Origin: Stenotrophomonas maltophilia
GTDB lineage: Bacteria; Pseudomonadota; Gammaproteobacteria; Xanthomonadales; Xanthomonadaceae
NCBI RefSeq assembly: GCF_039555535.1
Contig: NZ_CP154630.1
Span: 4,043,001-4,107,000, forward strand
DNA: 64,000 nt
Direction: 5' to 3'
Each line of letters starts with the position of its first letter. Within the stretch, counting starts at the first letter, position 1. Positions 1-8,227 of this stretch are shown in pieces. A program made the translations under genes and the position numbers. Below the pieces are notes generated by a model, which saw nothing but the letters and a program-made list of their open reading frames with translations, ran no database searches and was not told where the DNA came from.

Positions 1-208
1 CCGCCACCAGGTTGCCGCGCGCGGTCAGTTCGCTGGCCTGCTGCGGGTCGGCCTTGATCGCTTCACAGGCGTACGCCACGCCCGGCGAATACGCCAGCGA
101 CAGGTCGCGCTGGGTCAGCATGGGCTTGGTAGCGGAAACCTTGATCTTGCCGGGCGGAGACATCCGGTGGTAATCGAGGGCGGCCTGTTTGAAATCTTCG
201 TTGGACAT
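1..208 (-). CDS. maeB: NADP-dependent malic enzyme, N-terminal part (cut by window edge)
   Basis: Only the first 69 codons are present; the gene runs off the left edge. The start is the ATG at 208. The encoded N-terminus (MSNEDFKQAALDYHRM, then KIKVSATKPM and LAYSPGVAYACEAI) matches the beginning of large bacterial malic enzymes of the MaeB type. These decarboxylate malate oxidatively to pyruvate with NADP and usually carry a C-terminal phosphotransacetylase-like domain, which cannot be seen here. Its position next to dctA fits a role in C4-dicarboxylate catabolism, but the two genes are separated by a terminator-like hairpin, so they are probably separate transcripts. Family assignment is confident; MaeB rather than another malic enzyme is inferred from the N-terminus only. 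Confidence 0.85.
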   Translation of the reverse strand, partial: MSNEDFKQAALDYHRMSPPGKIKVSATKPMLTQRDLSLAYSPGVAYACEAIKADPQQASELTARGNLVA

Positions 209-386
209 CGATGTGGGTTACATGAATGGGCAGAAGGGACAGGGGATGATACCCCCGTTGGAGCGTCCGGACCTGTCGCTATCCTGTCGCAGGCATGCTG
301 CGACCGCACAATTCCGTGCCGTATGCGACGGTACCGCGAGACCAGCTTCGGCGCCTCCCGTGACAGCCGTGGGACGCCCTGAAACG

Positions 387-423
387 CCGCGGGGCCGTAC
401 CACTGTCGTGATCGGCCCCGCGG
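387..423 (-). terminator. Hairpin downstream of dctA
   Basis: A perfect 11-bp GC-rich inverted repeat (387-397 and 413-423, loop of 15 nt) lies just after the dctA stop codon. On the minus strand it is followed by only a short T run (CGTTTC), so it is a probable but not classical intrinsic terminator. It would separate dctA from the downstream malic enzyme gene. Confidence 0.55.
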
Positions 424-438
424 TACCACACACCTGGA

Positions 439-1782
439 TCAGCCCTTGACCGGCAGCGCCTCGGGCAGCGCGTCCACCGGCGGCGGCAGCTCGCTCTCGC
501 GGCCATCCAGCGCCAGCTGCAGGCGGTTGCGGTCCAGCGCGCCTTCCCAGCGCGAGACCACCACGGTGGCCACCGCATTGCCGATGAAGTTGGTCAGCGA
601 GCGGCATTCGCTCATGAAGCGGTCCACGCCCAGGATCAGCGCCATGCCGGCCACCGGCACTTCCGGCACCACGGCCAGGGTGGCAGCCAGGGTGATGAAG
701 CCGGCGCCGGTGACGCCGGCCGCGCCCTTGGAGCTGAGCATGGCAACCAGCAGCAGGGCGATCTGGTGGCCCAGGGTCAGTTCGGTATTGGTGGCCTGGG
801 CAATGAACAGCGCGGCCAGGGTCATGTAGATGTTGGTGCCGTCCAGGTTGAACGAGTAGCCGGTCGGGACCACCAGGCCCACCACCGACTTGCTGCAGCC
901 GGCGCGTTCCATCTTCTCCATCAGCGACGGCAGCGCCGACTCCGACGAGGAAGTGCCCAGCACCAGCAGCAGTTCGGCCTTCAGGTAGCGCGCCAGCTTG
1001 AACACCGAGAAGCCACACAGCCGGCAGACCAGGCCCAGGATCACCGCCACGAACAGGAAGGCGGTGAGGTAGAACGAGCCCACCAGCCACGCCAGGTTGA
1101 CCAGCGAACCGACGCCGTACTTGCCGATGGTGAAGGCGATCGCGCCGAAGGCACCGATCGGGGCGGCCTTCATGAGGATGTGGACCAGCTTGAACACCGG
1201 GGCGACCAGCGCCTCCAGGAAGTTCAGGATCGGCTTGCCCTTCTCGCCCACCGATGCCAGCGCGATGCCGAACAGCACCGCGATGAAGAGCACCTGCAGG
1301 ATGTTGCCGTCGACGAAGGCGCTCACCAGCGTCTTCGGAATGATGTCCATCAGGAAGCCGACCAGGGTCAGGTCGTGCGACTTCTCGACATAGCTGTGCA
1401 CCGCGGTCTGGTCCAGCTCGGCCGGATTGATGTTCATGCCGGCGCCGGGCTGCACCACGTGCGCCACGATCATGCCGACGATCAGCGCCAGCGTGGAGAA
1501 GAACAGGAAGTACGCCATTGCCTTGGCAAACACGCGGCCCACCGTGCGCAGGTGGGTCATGCTGGCGATGCCGGTGACGATGGTCAGGAAGATCACCGGC
1601 GCGATGATCATCTTCACCAGGTTGATGAAGGCATCGCCCAGCGGCTTCATCTTCTCGCCGACCAGAGGTTCGTAGTGGCCGAGGATGGCGCCCAGGACGA
1701 TCGCCACGATCACCTGGAAATACAGCTGGCGATAGATCGGCAACGGCTTTGCAGGCGCCGGGGCTGCGGTCGGGATGTGCAT
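439..1782 (-). CDS. dctA: C4-dicarboxylate:cation symporter DctA
   Basis: A 447-residue inner-membrane symporter of the dicarboxylate/amino acid:cation (DAACS) family that takes up succinate, fumarate and malate. Many hydrophobic segments are evident, together with the serine-rich stretch [11 protein letters not shown] and the motif [14 protein letters not shown], which are hallmarks of this family's transport core. I chose the ATG at 1782 ([13 protein letters not shown]) because it gives the usual DctA length and is preceded by GGAG; longer in-frame starts upstream add an unrelated basic extension. The gene diverges from an O/P-type porin and a hybrid kinase with a DctB-like sensor, which suggests uptake controlled by that kinase and the LuxR regulator beyond it. 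Confidence 0.95.
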   Translation of the reverse strand: MHIPTAAPAPAKPLPIYRQLYFQVIVAIVLGAILGHYEPLVGEKMKPLGDAFINLVKMIIAPVIFLTIVTGIASMTHLRTVGRVFAKAMAYFLFFSTLALIVGMIVAHVVQPGAGMNINPAELDQTAVHSYVEKSHDLTLVGFLMDIIPKTLVSAFVDGNILQVLFIAVLFGIALASVGEKGKPILNFLEALVAPVFKLVHILMKAAPIGAFGAIAFTIGKYGVGSLVNLAWLVGSFYLTAFLFVAVILGLVCRLCGFSVFKLARYLKAELLLVLGTSSSESALPSLMEKMERAGCSKSVVGLVVPTGYSFNLDGTNIYMTLAALFIAQATNTELTLGHQIALLLVAMLSSKGAAGVTGAGFITLAATLAVVPEVPVAGMALILGVDRFMSECRSLTNFIGNAVATVVVSRWEGALDRNRLQLALDGRESELPPPVDALPEALPVKG

Positions 1783-2112
1783 GGCGGACTCCGGAAGGGG
1801 CGTTTTCAGGCACGTACGGCCCCGGGACAGCGCGGGAACCGTTACCGTGGAAACTGCTCGCAGGCCCTGTGCTGCACGCGCAGGGGTGCGACCAATGGAC
1901 GCCTTTGTACGCGCCGGGCACGCCGGCGCAGATAACCTATTGGTACTAGCCCCCCGGTTCAGGTGGCGGCGATGCCTACACTGGCGCCGCACCGCCGATC
2001 ACGGGGAGGCCGGTGGCCCGGGCTGAACGGCCGGGCGTGTCCTTGCGAAAGTTTCGGCCCCTGCGGCCGTTGTTGTCCTGTCCACACGCAATCTGAGAGA
2101 GCCGCACCCAAC
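1783..2112. promoter_or_regulatory. Divergent control region between dctA and the porin
   Basis: This 330-bp gap contains no convincing gene. At 1935-1944 there is a short inverted repeat ACC-TATT-GGT, inside the longer AT-richer stretch ataacctattggtactag, which stands out from the GC-rich surroundings. It is a candidate binding site for the LuxR-type regulator encoded at 6461-7111, since NarL/LuxR-family regulators bind short inverted repeats of this kind. That link is inference; no second copy is documented here. Confidence 0.35.
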
Positions 2113-3282
2113 ATGCGCCCGATTCCCACCTTGCTGGCCCTGTCCCTGGCCGCCCTTCCCGCCTTCGCCTCGGCTGCCGATTTCGACAACTGGCCGACCA
2201 AGTACACCTTCGGCGACGGCACCGAACTGGCCGCCACCGCCAACATCGCCTACGACTACAACGACTTCTCCTCGGGCAGCGGCCTTGAGGACGACGACGC
2301 CGTGCGCCGCAAGGAGTTCGGTGCGACGCTGAAGAAGAAGGGCGTCTACGACGCGATGGTCTACTACGACTTCCAGGCCGACACCTGGCTGGACGTATTC
2401 GTGCGCTTCGAGAGCAAGGCCTTCTTCGGCCGCGACGTGGGTCGTTTCCGCTTCGGCTACATGAAGACCCCGGTCGGCCTGGATGCGAACACGTCCTCGC
2501 GCGCCGGCACGTTCCTGGAAACCGCGCTGCCCGTGCAGGCCTTCTACGCCGGCCGCCGCACCGGCGTGGAATGGGTGCTGGAGCGCCCCCAGTACCTGCT
2601 GCAGGCCGGCGCCTACGGTGGCAAGGACCTGCAGGGTGACAACCCCGGCACCACCCAGGCGGTGCGTGCGGTATGGACTCCGGTGAAGGCGCCGGGTGAC
2701 GTGATCCACCTGGGCCTGGCCTACTCGCAGGAAAATCCGCGCGGCTACAGCGATGGCCGTGACGTGCACCACGAGGCCAGCGCGCGCCTGCGCGCACGCC
2801 CGGAAGCCGGCCTGACCGACATCCGCTACGTCGATTCCGGTGCCCTGGTCACCGCCGACCAGATCCGCCGCACCGGCCTGGAAGGCATCTGGATCCGCGG
2901 CCCCTTCTCGCTGCAGGCCGAAGCCCTGCGCGCCACGGTCACCCGCCATGACGGCAAGCCGGATTACACCGGCAGCGGCCAGTACGCGATGGCCAGCTGG
3001 GTGCTGACCGGCGAGTCGCGCCCGTACAACGCCGGTGCCGTGGCCAACATCAAGCCGGCGCACGACTACGGTGCGGTGGAGCTGGTGGCCCGCTACAGCC
3101 GCCTGGACCTGGACGACGGCAGCATCCTCGGTGGCCGCCAGCACGACCTGACCCTGGGCGCGAACTGGTACCTGACCAGCCACTTCAAATTCCAGGCCAA
3201 TTACGTGAAGGTCGACGCCAGCCGTCGTGGTGTGCACAGCACGCCGGAGATCTTCGAACTGCGCGCGCAGATGCACTTCTGA
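2113..3282 (+). CDS. Porin, phosphate-selective porin O/P family
   Basis: A 389-residue outer-membrane beta-barrel. A signal peptide is visible (residues 1 to about 21, ending AFASA), followed by the mature start ADFDNWPTKY. Repeated amphipathic segments and the C-terminal aromatic residue (LRAQMHF) are typical of porins. The sequence resembles the O/P porin family (OprO/OprP-like), but its neighbours are a C4-dicarboxylate symporter and a DctB-like kinase rather than phosphate genes, so a carboxylate-uptake role is more likely than phosphate uptake. A second, related porin lies at 10494-11669 in a parallel context. The start is the ATG at 2113, which immediately precedes the signal peptide; longer starts would spoil it. 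Confidence 0.85.
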   Translation: MRPIPTLLALSLAALPAFASAADFDNWPTKYTFGDGTELAATANIAYDYNDFSSGSGLEDDDAVRRKEFGATLKKKGVYDAMVYYDFQADTWLDVFVRFESKAFFGRDVGRFRFGYMKTPVGLDANTSSRAGTFLETALPVQAFYAGRRTGVEWVLERPQYLLQAGAYGGKDLQGDNPGTTQAVRAVWTPVKAPGDVIHLGLAYSQENPRGYSDGRDVHHEASARLRARPEAGLTDIRYVDSGALVTADQIRRTGLEGIWIRGPFSLQAEALRATVTRHDGKPDYTGSGQYAMASWVLTGESRPYNAGAVANIKPAHDYGAVELVARYSRLDLDDGSILGGRQHDLTLGANWYLTSHFKFQANYVKVDASRRGVHSTPEIFELRAQMHF

Positions 3283-3300
3283 CCCCTTCCACGTCAGACC

Positions 3301-3329
3301 CCGGCGGGCGTGCATGCCACGCCCGCCGG
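3301..3329 (+). terminator. Perfect 12-bp hairpin between porin and hybrid kinase
   Basis: A GC-rich stem (3301-3312 with 3318-3329, 5-nt loop) lies 18 bp after the porin stop and 20 bp before the kinase start. No T run follows, so it may stabilise the porin mRNA 3' end or attenuate read-through into the kinase rather than act as a full terminator. Confidence 0.5.
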
Positions 3330-3348
3330 CCCTGCGTAGACTGCCGCC

Positions 3349-5991
3349 ATGTACTGGCTCAGCCGCCACCGGATGCTGTTGCTGACCATCGCGGTGATGG
3401 TCGGTGGCACCGTGCTGTCTGCAGTGGCCGCCGGCCACTACGCATGGCGGCGTGCCCTGGGCGACGAAAGCAGCCAGGTGCAACGCCAGCTGCAGCTGTA
3501 TGGCCAGGGCCTGCAGCAGCGCATCGACCGCTTCGGCACGCTGCCGCAGGTGCTGGCGCTGGACCCGGACCTGTTGCACGCCCTGCGCGTGCCGCCCTCG
3601 CCCGCCGAACGGCAGCGGCTGAACCTCAAGCTGCAACGCGCCAATGAGGTCACCCGCGCCTCGACCCTGACCCTGGTCGGCCACGACGGCGTGGCGGTGG
3701 CGGCCAGCAACTGGGACCAGCCGACCACCAATGTCGGCGAGAACTACAGCTACCGCCCGTATTACCGGCAGGCGCTGGCCAAGGGCCGTGGCCGCTTCTA
3801 CGGCATCGGCATGACCACCGGCGTACCCGGCTATTACCTGTCGCAGGCCATCGAGGAAGGTGGCCAGCGGCTGGGCGTGGTGGTGATCAAGGTCGAGCTG
3901 TCGGCGCTGGAACAGGAATGGCTGAGCAGCCCGGACGTGGTGCTGGCCAGTGACGACCACGATGTGGTCTTCCTGGCCAACCGAGACAACTGGCGCTACC
4001 GCCTGCTGCGCCCGTTGGGCGCCGACGAGCGCCGCGAAATGCTCGATGCCCGCCAGTACGCCGACCGTGCGCTGCAGCCACTGCGTGCGCGTACCGAGGA
4101 CGTGCTGGCCGACGGCGGCCGCATGGTGCGCCTGCTGGATCCCGCATTGCCGCAGCCGATGCTGTGGCAGAGCCTGGCGCTGCCTGTGGAAGACTGGAAC
4201 CTGCATCTGCTGCACGATGCCAGTGCAGCCACTTCTGCCGGTCGCGCGGCCGCACTCACCGGCGGTGCTGCGTGGCTTGCACTGGGCTTCCTGGTGCTGT
4301 TCGTGCAGCAGCGCCGGCGTCTGGCCAAGCACCGCCTGCGCAGTCGCCGCGAGCTCGAAACCCTGCTCAAGCAGCATGCGCAGGAACTGCGCACCGCACA
4401 GGATGGCCTGCTGCAGGCTGCAACCGACGCTGACAGCGGCCTCAGCCGCAGCCTGGCGCACCTGCCGCAGGGCGTGGTGGTGATCGACCGCGAACTGCGG
4501 CTGGTGGCATGGAATGCACGCTATCTCGAACTGTTCCGGTTCCCGGCAGACCTGGTGCGCGTCGGCCGTCCAATCGAGGAACTGTTCCGTTTCAATGCAC
4601 GCCGTGGCCTGCTCGGTCCGGGCCCGGTGGACGAGGCCATCGAGCGTCGCCTGAACCACCTGCGCAGCGGCCGCCCGCACATGCGCGAAAGCGAGAAGGA
4701 CGACGGCACGGTGCTGGAGATCCGTGGCAACCCGCTGCCCGACGGCGGCTTCGTCACCAGCTACGCCGACATCACCAGCTACAAGAATGCCGCGCGCGAA
4801 CTGCGTTCGCTGGCCGACGCGCTGGAGCACCGCATCGCCGAGCGCACCCGTGACCTGGACGAAGCACGCCGCGAAGCCGAACAGGCCAACCGCTACAAGA
4901 CCCGCTTCGTCGCCTCGGCGGTGCACGACCTGCTGCAACCGCTCAACGCCGCGCGCATGTTCGTCTCGGTGCTGCGCGGCAAACTGAGCGACCCGGCACA
5001 GCAGCAGACCAGCGACCACATCGACGCTGCACTGGCCGCGCAGGACGCGATCCTCAACAGCCTGCTGGACATCGCGCGACTGGAATCGGGCAGCCTGCCC
5101 ACGCGCGTGCAGGCGTTCCGGCTGGGCCCGCTGCTGCAGACGCTGGCGCGCGAGTTCGGCATCGCCGCACAGTCACGCGGGCTGGTGGTCGACTGGGTCG
5201 ATACTGCTGCGGTGGTGGTCAGCGATGAAGCGCTGCTGCGGCGCATCCTGCAGAACTTCCTGTCCAACGCATTGCGCTACAGCGAACGCGGCCGCGTGCT
5301 GCTCGGCTGCCGCCGCCGCGACGGTCTGCTGTGGATCGAAGTGCACGACCAGGGCCCGGGCATTCCCGATGCGCTGCAGGGCGAGATCTTCGAGGAATTC
5401 CGCCGCCTGCACGACGGCCAGCAGCGCGGCGCCGGCCTTGGCCTGGCGATCGTCGACCGCATCGGCCGCCTGCTTGGCCATCCGATCCGGCTGCGCTCGC
5501 AGCTGGGCCAAGGCAGCGTGTTCGCGGTTGGCGTGCCTTTCGGCGACGCCAGCGCGATTCCAGCCACCGCGCCAGCCCCGGTACTGGCGCAGGAGCCGGC
5601 GGCGGACAATCCACTGCGCGGGCGCCGTGTGTGGGTGATCGATGACGATCCGCACGTCTGCGCGGCCAGCCGCGCCCTGCTGGAACGCTGGGGCTGCGAG
5701 GTGATGCTGGCCGATGGCCCGCAGGCCGCGTTGCTGCTGGCCAGTGTCGAAACGGTGCCGGATCTGGTGCTGCTGGATGTACGCATGGGCGATCACCATG
5801 GCCCGGTGCTGTACGAGACGCTGGCCGAGCTGTGGCAGGCGCGCCCACCGGTGGTGCTGGTGACCGCCGAGCGTGATGCGGGGCTGCGCGAGATGGCTGC
5901 GGAGCGCGGTTGGGGGATGATGGCCAAGCCGGTGAAGCCGCCGGCGCTGCGGGCGTTGATGAGTCAGTTGCTGATCCGGCATCGCGGGTAG
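3349..5991 (+). CDS. Hybrid sensor histidine kinase with DctB-like sensor region
   Basis: An 880-residue membrane kinase. Order of parts: a transmembrane segment (about 8-28); a periplasmic double-Cache-like sensor with the motifs GENYSYRPYYRQAL and RGRFYGIGMTTGVPGYYLS, close to those of the DctB C4-dicarboxylate sensor; a second membrane segment (about 290-315); a coiled linker; a PAS domain (about 365-480); a dimerisation domain with the phospho-acceptor in SAVHDLLQPL (His526); an ATPase domain with NALRYS and GAGLGLAIV; and a C-terminal receiver whose acceptor is Asp810 (LLDVRMGD). It probably senses a carboxylate and passes phosphate to the LuxR-type regulator on the opposite side of the convergent gap. 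Its stop codon lies inside a 38-bp arm of a large inverted repeat. Domain calls are confident; the ligand is inferred. Confidence 0.92.
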   Translation: MYWLSRHRMLLLTIAVMVGGTVLSAVAAGHYAWRRALGDESSQVQRQLQLYGQGLQQRIDRFGTLPQVLALDPDLLHALRVPPSPAERQRLNLKLQRANEVTRASTLTLVGHDGVAVAASNWDQPTTNVGENYSYRPYYRQALAKGRGRFYGIGMTTGVPGYYLSQAIEEGGQRLGVVVIKVELSALEQEWLSSPDVVLASDDHDVVFLANRDNWRYRLLRPLGADERREMLDARQYADRALQPLRARTEDVLADGGRMVRLLDPALPQPMLWQSLALPVEDWNLHLLHDASAATSAGRAAALTGGAAWLALGFLVLFVQQRRRLAKHRLRSRRELETLLKQHAQELRTAQDGLLQAATDADSGLSRSLAHLPQGVVVIDRELRLVAWNARYLELFRFPADLVRVGRPIEELFRFNARRGLLGPGPVDEAIERRLNHLRSGRPHMRESEKDDGTVLEIRGNPLPDGGFVTSYADITSYKNAARELRSLADALEHRIAERTRDLDEARREAEQANRYKTRFVASAVHDLLQPLNAARMFVSVLRGKLSDPAQQQTSDHIDAALAAQDAILNSLLDIARLESGSLPTRVQAFRLGPLLQTLAREFGIAAQSRGLVVDWVDTAAVVVSDEALLRRILQNFLSNALRYSERGRVLLGCRRRDGLLWIEVHDQGPGIPDALQGEIFEEFRRLHDGQQRGAGLGLAIVDRIGRLLGHPIRLRSQLGQGSVFAVGVPFGDASAIPATAPAPVLAQEPAADNPLRGRRVWVIDDDPHVCAASRALLERWGCEVMLADGPQAALLLASVETVPDLVLLDVRMGDHHGPVLYETLAELWQARPPVVLVTAERDAGLREMAAERGWGMMAKPVKPPALRALMSQLLIRHRG

Positions 5992-6062
5992 TTTCCAGCC
6001 AACGGCACAGCCCCTCGTGGGTGGTGTCTGGCTGGTCGCGGAAGGCAGGATTGCTGAGGGCT

Positions 6063-6164
6063 GGCCGGGTGGGTGGGCAGTGCGGGGACGCCGTGAACCC
6101 ATCCATGGGGGCTTGGCCGCGGCATCCTTGCCGCGGACACCCCGCACTGCCCACCCACCCGGCC
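6063..6164 (+). repeat. Modular palindrome, copy A
   Basis: Outer arms of 25 bp are perfectly complementary (6063-6087 and 6140-6164). They enclose a core (gacgccgtgaaccc, then atccatgggggcttg) followed by an inner 8-bp hairpin (6117-6124 with 6129-6136). The same core layout recurs at 16401-16506 and, reversed, at 16657-16762, although the outer arm sequences differ completely. Confidence 0.8.
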
Positions 6165-6242
6165 GCTGACAGTTCACGGATGTTCTCCACCCACGGAGAA
6201 GAAAAAGAAGATCAAAAGCGGTCGCGCGCTGCGCTTGCTCGT

Positions 6243-6310
6243 GTAGAGCCGAGCCCATGCTCGGCTTCGCGGGCCGACCGGAAAGCAGCCGAGCGTGGGC
6301 TCGGCTCTAC
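6243..6310. repeat. SMAG-type GTAG repeats, facing pair
   Basis: A forward GTAGAGCCGAGC... copy (6243-6266) and a reverse copy (6287-6310) face each other across a 20-bp spacer, so the pair can fold into one long hairpin. They match the GTAG palindromes (SMAG) known to be abundant in S. maltophilia. Confidence 0.85.
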
Positions 6311-6460
6311 AAAAGGCGGCCTGCCAGGCTGCTTTTTCTTTTGATCTTCTTTTTCTTATCCGTGGCGTCCACCGCGCACCCCACCCGACCGGCTCACTCG
6401 CAGCTTTTGCTTTCAACGCCCCCAAAACCACCCACGAGGGGCTGCGCCGTTGGCTGGAAA

Positions 6461-7111
6461 CTACAACCCGATGCCGGCGTCGCCTTCCGGCTCCAGCGCC
6501 TTCACCAGCACCGCCGCCTGTGTGCGGCTGTGGCATTCGAGTTTCTTCAGGATCGCGGTGACATGCACCTTCACCGTGTTCTCGGCCAGGCCCAACGTAT
6601 AGGCGATCTGCTTGTTCAGCAGGCCATCGGCCAGGCACAGCAGCACCCGGAACTGCTGCGGCGTCAGCTGCGCCAGGCGGCTGGCCAGCAGCGCATCGGC
6701 CTCGGAACGCTCCGCCGCCATCGCCGGGAACCACAGGCCACCGTCGAGCACCGACTGCACCGCCTCGCCGATGGTCTCGGCCGGGGCCGACTTCGGGATG
6801 AAACCGGCTGCGCCGAACTGCTGGGCACGGCGGATCACCCGCGGATGGTCGTTGGACGAGAGAATCACCACCGGGATGTCCGGATGCGAGCCACGCACGT
6901 GCAGCAGCGCGGAAAAACCATGCGCACCGGGCATGGTCAGGTCCAGCAGCACCAGATCGACCTCGGGCTGCGCATCAAGGGCTTCGGCCAGCGCATCGGC
7001 ACTGGCCACCTCGCGCACCTGTGCCAGCGGCAGGCTCTGCCGCAAGGACTGCACCACCGCCGAACGCAGCAGCGGATGGTCATCGGCGATCAGGATGGTG
7101 TATTCGCTCAT
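6461..7111 (-). CDS. LuxR/NarL-family response regulator
   Basis: A 216-residue regulator with an N-terminal receiver (acidic pocket DD at residues 10-11, phospho-acceptor Asp57 in LVLLDLTMPG, conserved Lys in IPKSAP) and a C-terminal LuxR helix-turn-helix (LTPQQFRVLLCLADGL, then AENTVKVHVTAILKKL). It converges on the hybrid kinase at 3349-5991, which lacks its own DNA-binding output, so the two very likely form a phosphorelay controlling dctA and the adjacent porin. The stop codon sits in the right arm of the large inverted repeat. The start ATG at 7111 gives the standard length. Kinase pairing is inferred from position. Confidence 0.92.
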   Translation of the reverse strand: MSEYTILIADDHPLLRSAVVQSLRQSLPLAQVREVASADALAEALDAQPEVDLVLLDLTMPGAHGFSALLHVRGSHPDIPVVILSSNDHPRVIRRAQQFGAAGFIPKSAPAETIGEAVQSVLDGGLWFPAMAAERSEADALLASRLAQLTPQQFRVLLCLADGLLNKQIAYTLGLAENTVKVHVTAILKKLECHSRTQAAVLVKALEPEGDAGIGL

Positions 7112-7140
7112 GCCGACATTGTACGGGCAGCAAACCGCAT

Positions 7141-7164
7141 CCGCCGGGCATGGCCCGGCGCTAC
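7141..7164 (-). repeat. SMAG-type GTAG repeat
   Basis: A reverse-orientation GTAGCGCCGGGCC... palindrome with a 9-bp stem lies in the short gap between the LuxR regulator start and the solute-binding protein stop. The same variant recurs at 50383-50406. Confidence 0.75.
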
Positions 7165-7171
7165 CAGCACA

Positions 7172-8227
7172 TCAGCGCCCTGCCGGCTCTACGCTGCTGC
7201 GCCAGGCGTCGAGGAACTGGCGGCGCTTGAGCGCGTCCAGGTACACCAGCAGGCCGGGGCCAAGCTGGATCGGGCGGCGGCTACGGCCCGGTGCGTCTTC
7301 GCCCCGTGCGCTGCCGGTCACGATCGGCATCAGCCGCGCTTCGCGCGACAGCACCTGCTGGCCACGCGGCGAGAGCAGGTAATCGAGGAAGCGCCGCGCC
7401 TCTTCCGGGTGCGGGCCGGTGCGCGGTATGACTGCGGTGCGCAGTACCACCAGCGTGTAGTCCTCGGGCTCGACGATGGCCAGCGGCGCGCCGGCATCGA
7501 CACGGGCCTGCGCGTAGGAGCCGAGCACGTTGTAGACCAGTGACAACTGGCCGTTGGCGACCTGGTCCAGCAGCACGCCGGTGCGTTCCTCGCGCACCAC
7601 GTCGTTGTCGCCGAGCGCACCCAGCAACGCACCTGCGATGCTACCGCGCTGTGCGTCCTGGGTGGCCAGCAGGTAGCCGACGCTGCTGCGCTCGATGTCA
7701 TAGGTGCCGACCCTGCCGCGCAGCGGTGCGCCTTCGGCACGCAAGCGATCAAGCAGCTGGCGGCGCGTATGCGGCACCTTTGCCGCGGCCAGCGCGCGGG
7801 TGTTGTAGACCATCACCACCGGCTCGTAGCTGATGCCGAAGGCCTCGTTGCGCCACTGCGCCCAGGCCGGCAGTGCGGCAGTCTGCGCCGAGCGATGCGG
7901 CAGTGCGTGGCCATCGTTGACCAGCTTGGTCTGCAGGTCCATGCCGCTGGAGATCAGCAGGTCCGGCGATGCCGGTCCGCCGCGGTCGTGCAGGTAACGC
8001 GCGTACAGGTCCTGGGTGATGATGTCCTCGTACACCACTTCAGTGCCCGGATGCAGGCGCTGGTAGTCGGCGATGACCACCGCGAACACTTCGATGTCGG
8101 TGGTGCCGTGGATGCGCAGCTGCGCGGTGACCGCTCCCTGTGCGGGGAAACGGCGCACATCGCCGGGCGCGGCCAGCACCGGCAAGGCCAGCAGCAAGGC
8201 AACGGCAGCGGCGAACAGGCGGATCAT
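7172..8227 (-). CDS. Periplasmic solute-binding protein (iron/PgtC-like family), no permease
   Basis: A 351-residue secreted protein with a signal peptide (residues 1-19, ending PVLAA) and an extracellular solute-binding fold: an early IHGTTDIEVF strand, then YEDIITQDLYARYL, and the hinge segment FGISYEPVVMVYN. It resembles substrate-binding proteins of the iron(III)/thiamine cluster and the PgtC phosphoglycerate regulatory protein. It is the last gene of a three-gene operon; its ATG overlaps the kinase stop codon (ATGA). No transporter subunits are nearby, so it probably presents a ligand to the kinase rather than feeding an ABC importer. That role is inference from context. Confidence 0.85.
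   Translation of the reverse strand: MIRLFAAAVALLLALPVLAAPGDVRRFPAQGAVTAQLRIHGTTDIEVFAVVIADYQRLHPGTEVVYEDIITQDLYARYLHDRGGPASPDLLISSGMDLQTKLVNDGHALPHRSAQTAALPAWAQWRNEAFGISYEPVVMVYNTRALAAAKVPHTRRQLLDRLRAEGAPLRGRVGTYDIERSSVGYLLATQDAQRGSIAGALLGALGDNDVVREERTGVLLDQVANGQLSLVYNVLGSYAQARVDAGAPLAIVEPEDYTLVVLRTAVIPRTGPHPEEARRFLDYLLSPRGQQVLSREARLMPIVTGSARGEDAPGRSRRPIQLGPGLLVYLDALKRRQFLDAWRSSVEPAGR

Larger units (their letters stand above)
5988..6464. repeat. Large nested inverted-repeat region between convergent kinase and regulator genes
   Basis: The two 3' ends mirror each other. An outer pair of 38-bp arms (5988-6025 and 6427-6464, one mismatch) begins with GTAGTTTCCAGCC and contains the TAG stop codons of both genes. 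Inside are a 25-bp perfect palindrome (6063-6164), and a purine/pyrimidine arm pair (6191-6218 and 6338-6365, one mismatch) enclosing two facing GTAG repeats. The A-rich and T-rich arms could work as a bidirectional terminator. This accounts for essentially the whole 469-bp gene-free interval; I see no gene in it. Confidence 0.85.

Noticed and set aside
2113..3282. Calling the first porin a phosphate porin
   Set aside because: The family name suggests phosphate, but no phosphate genes are near; dctA and a DctB-like kinase are, so a carboxylate role is more likely and no specific gene symbol is given.
1999..5019. A 1006-codon open frame on the minus strand opposite the porin and hybrid kinase
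   Set aside because: It is antisense to two well-supported genes, has a His/Gln/Arg-rich shadow composition, and shows no family motifs. Long antisense frames are common in GC-rich DNA.
5988..6464. Insertion sequence or transposon ends, considered because of the long inverted repeats
   Set aside because: No transposase is encoded between the arms, there is no visible target-site duplication, and the arms overlap the stop codons of the flanking genes.
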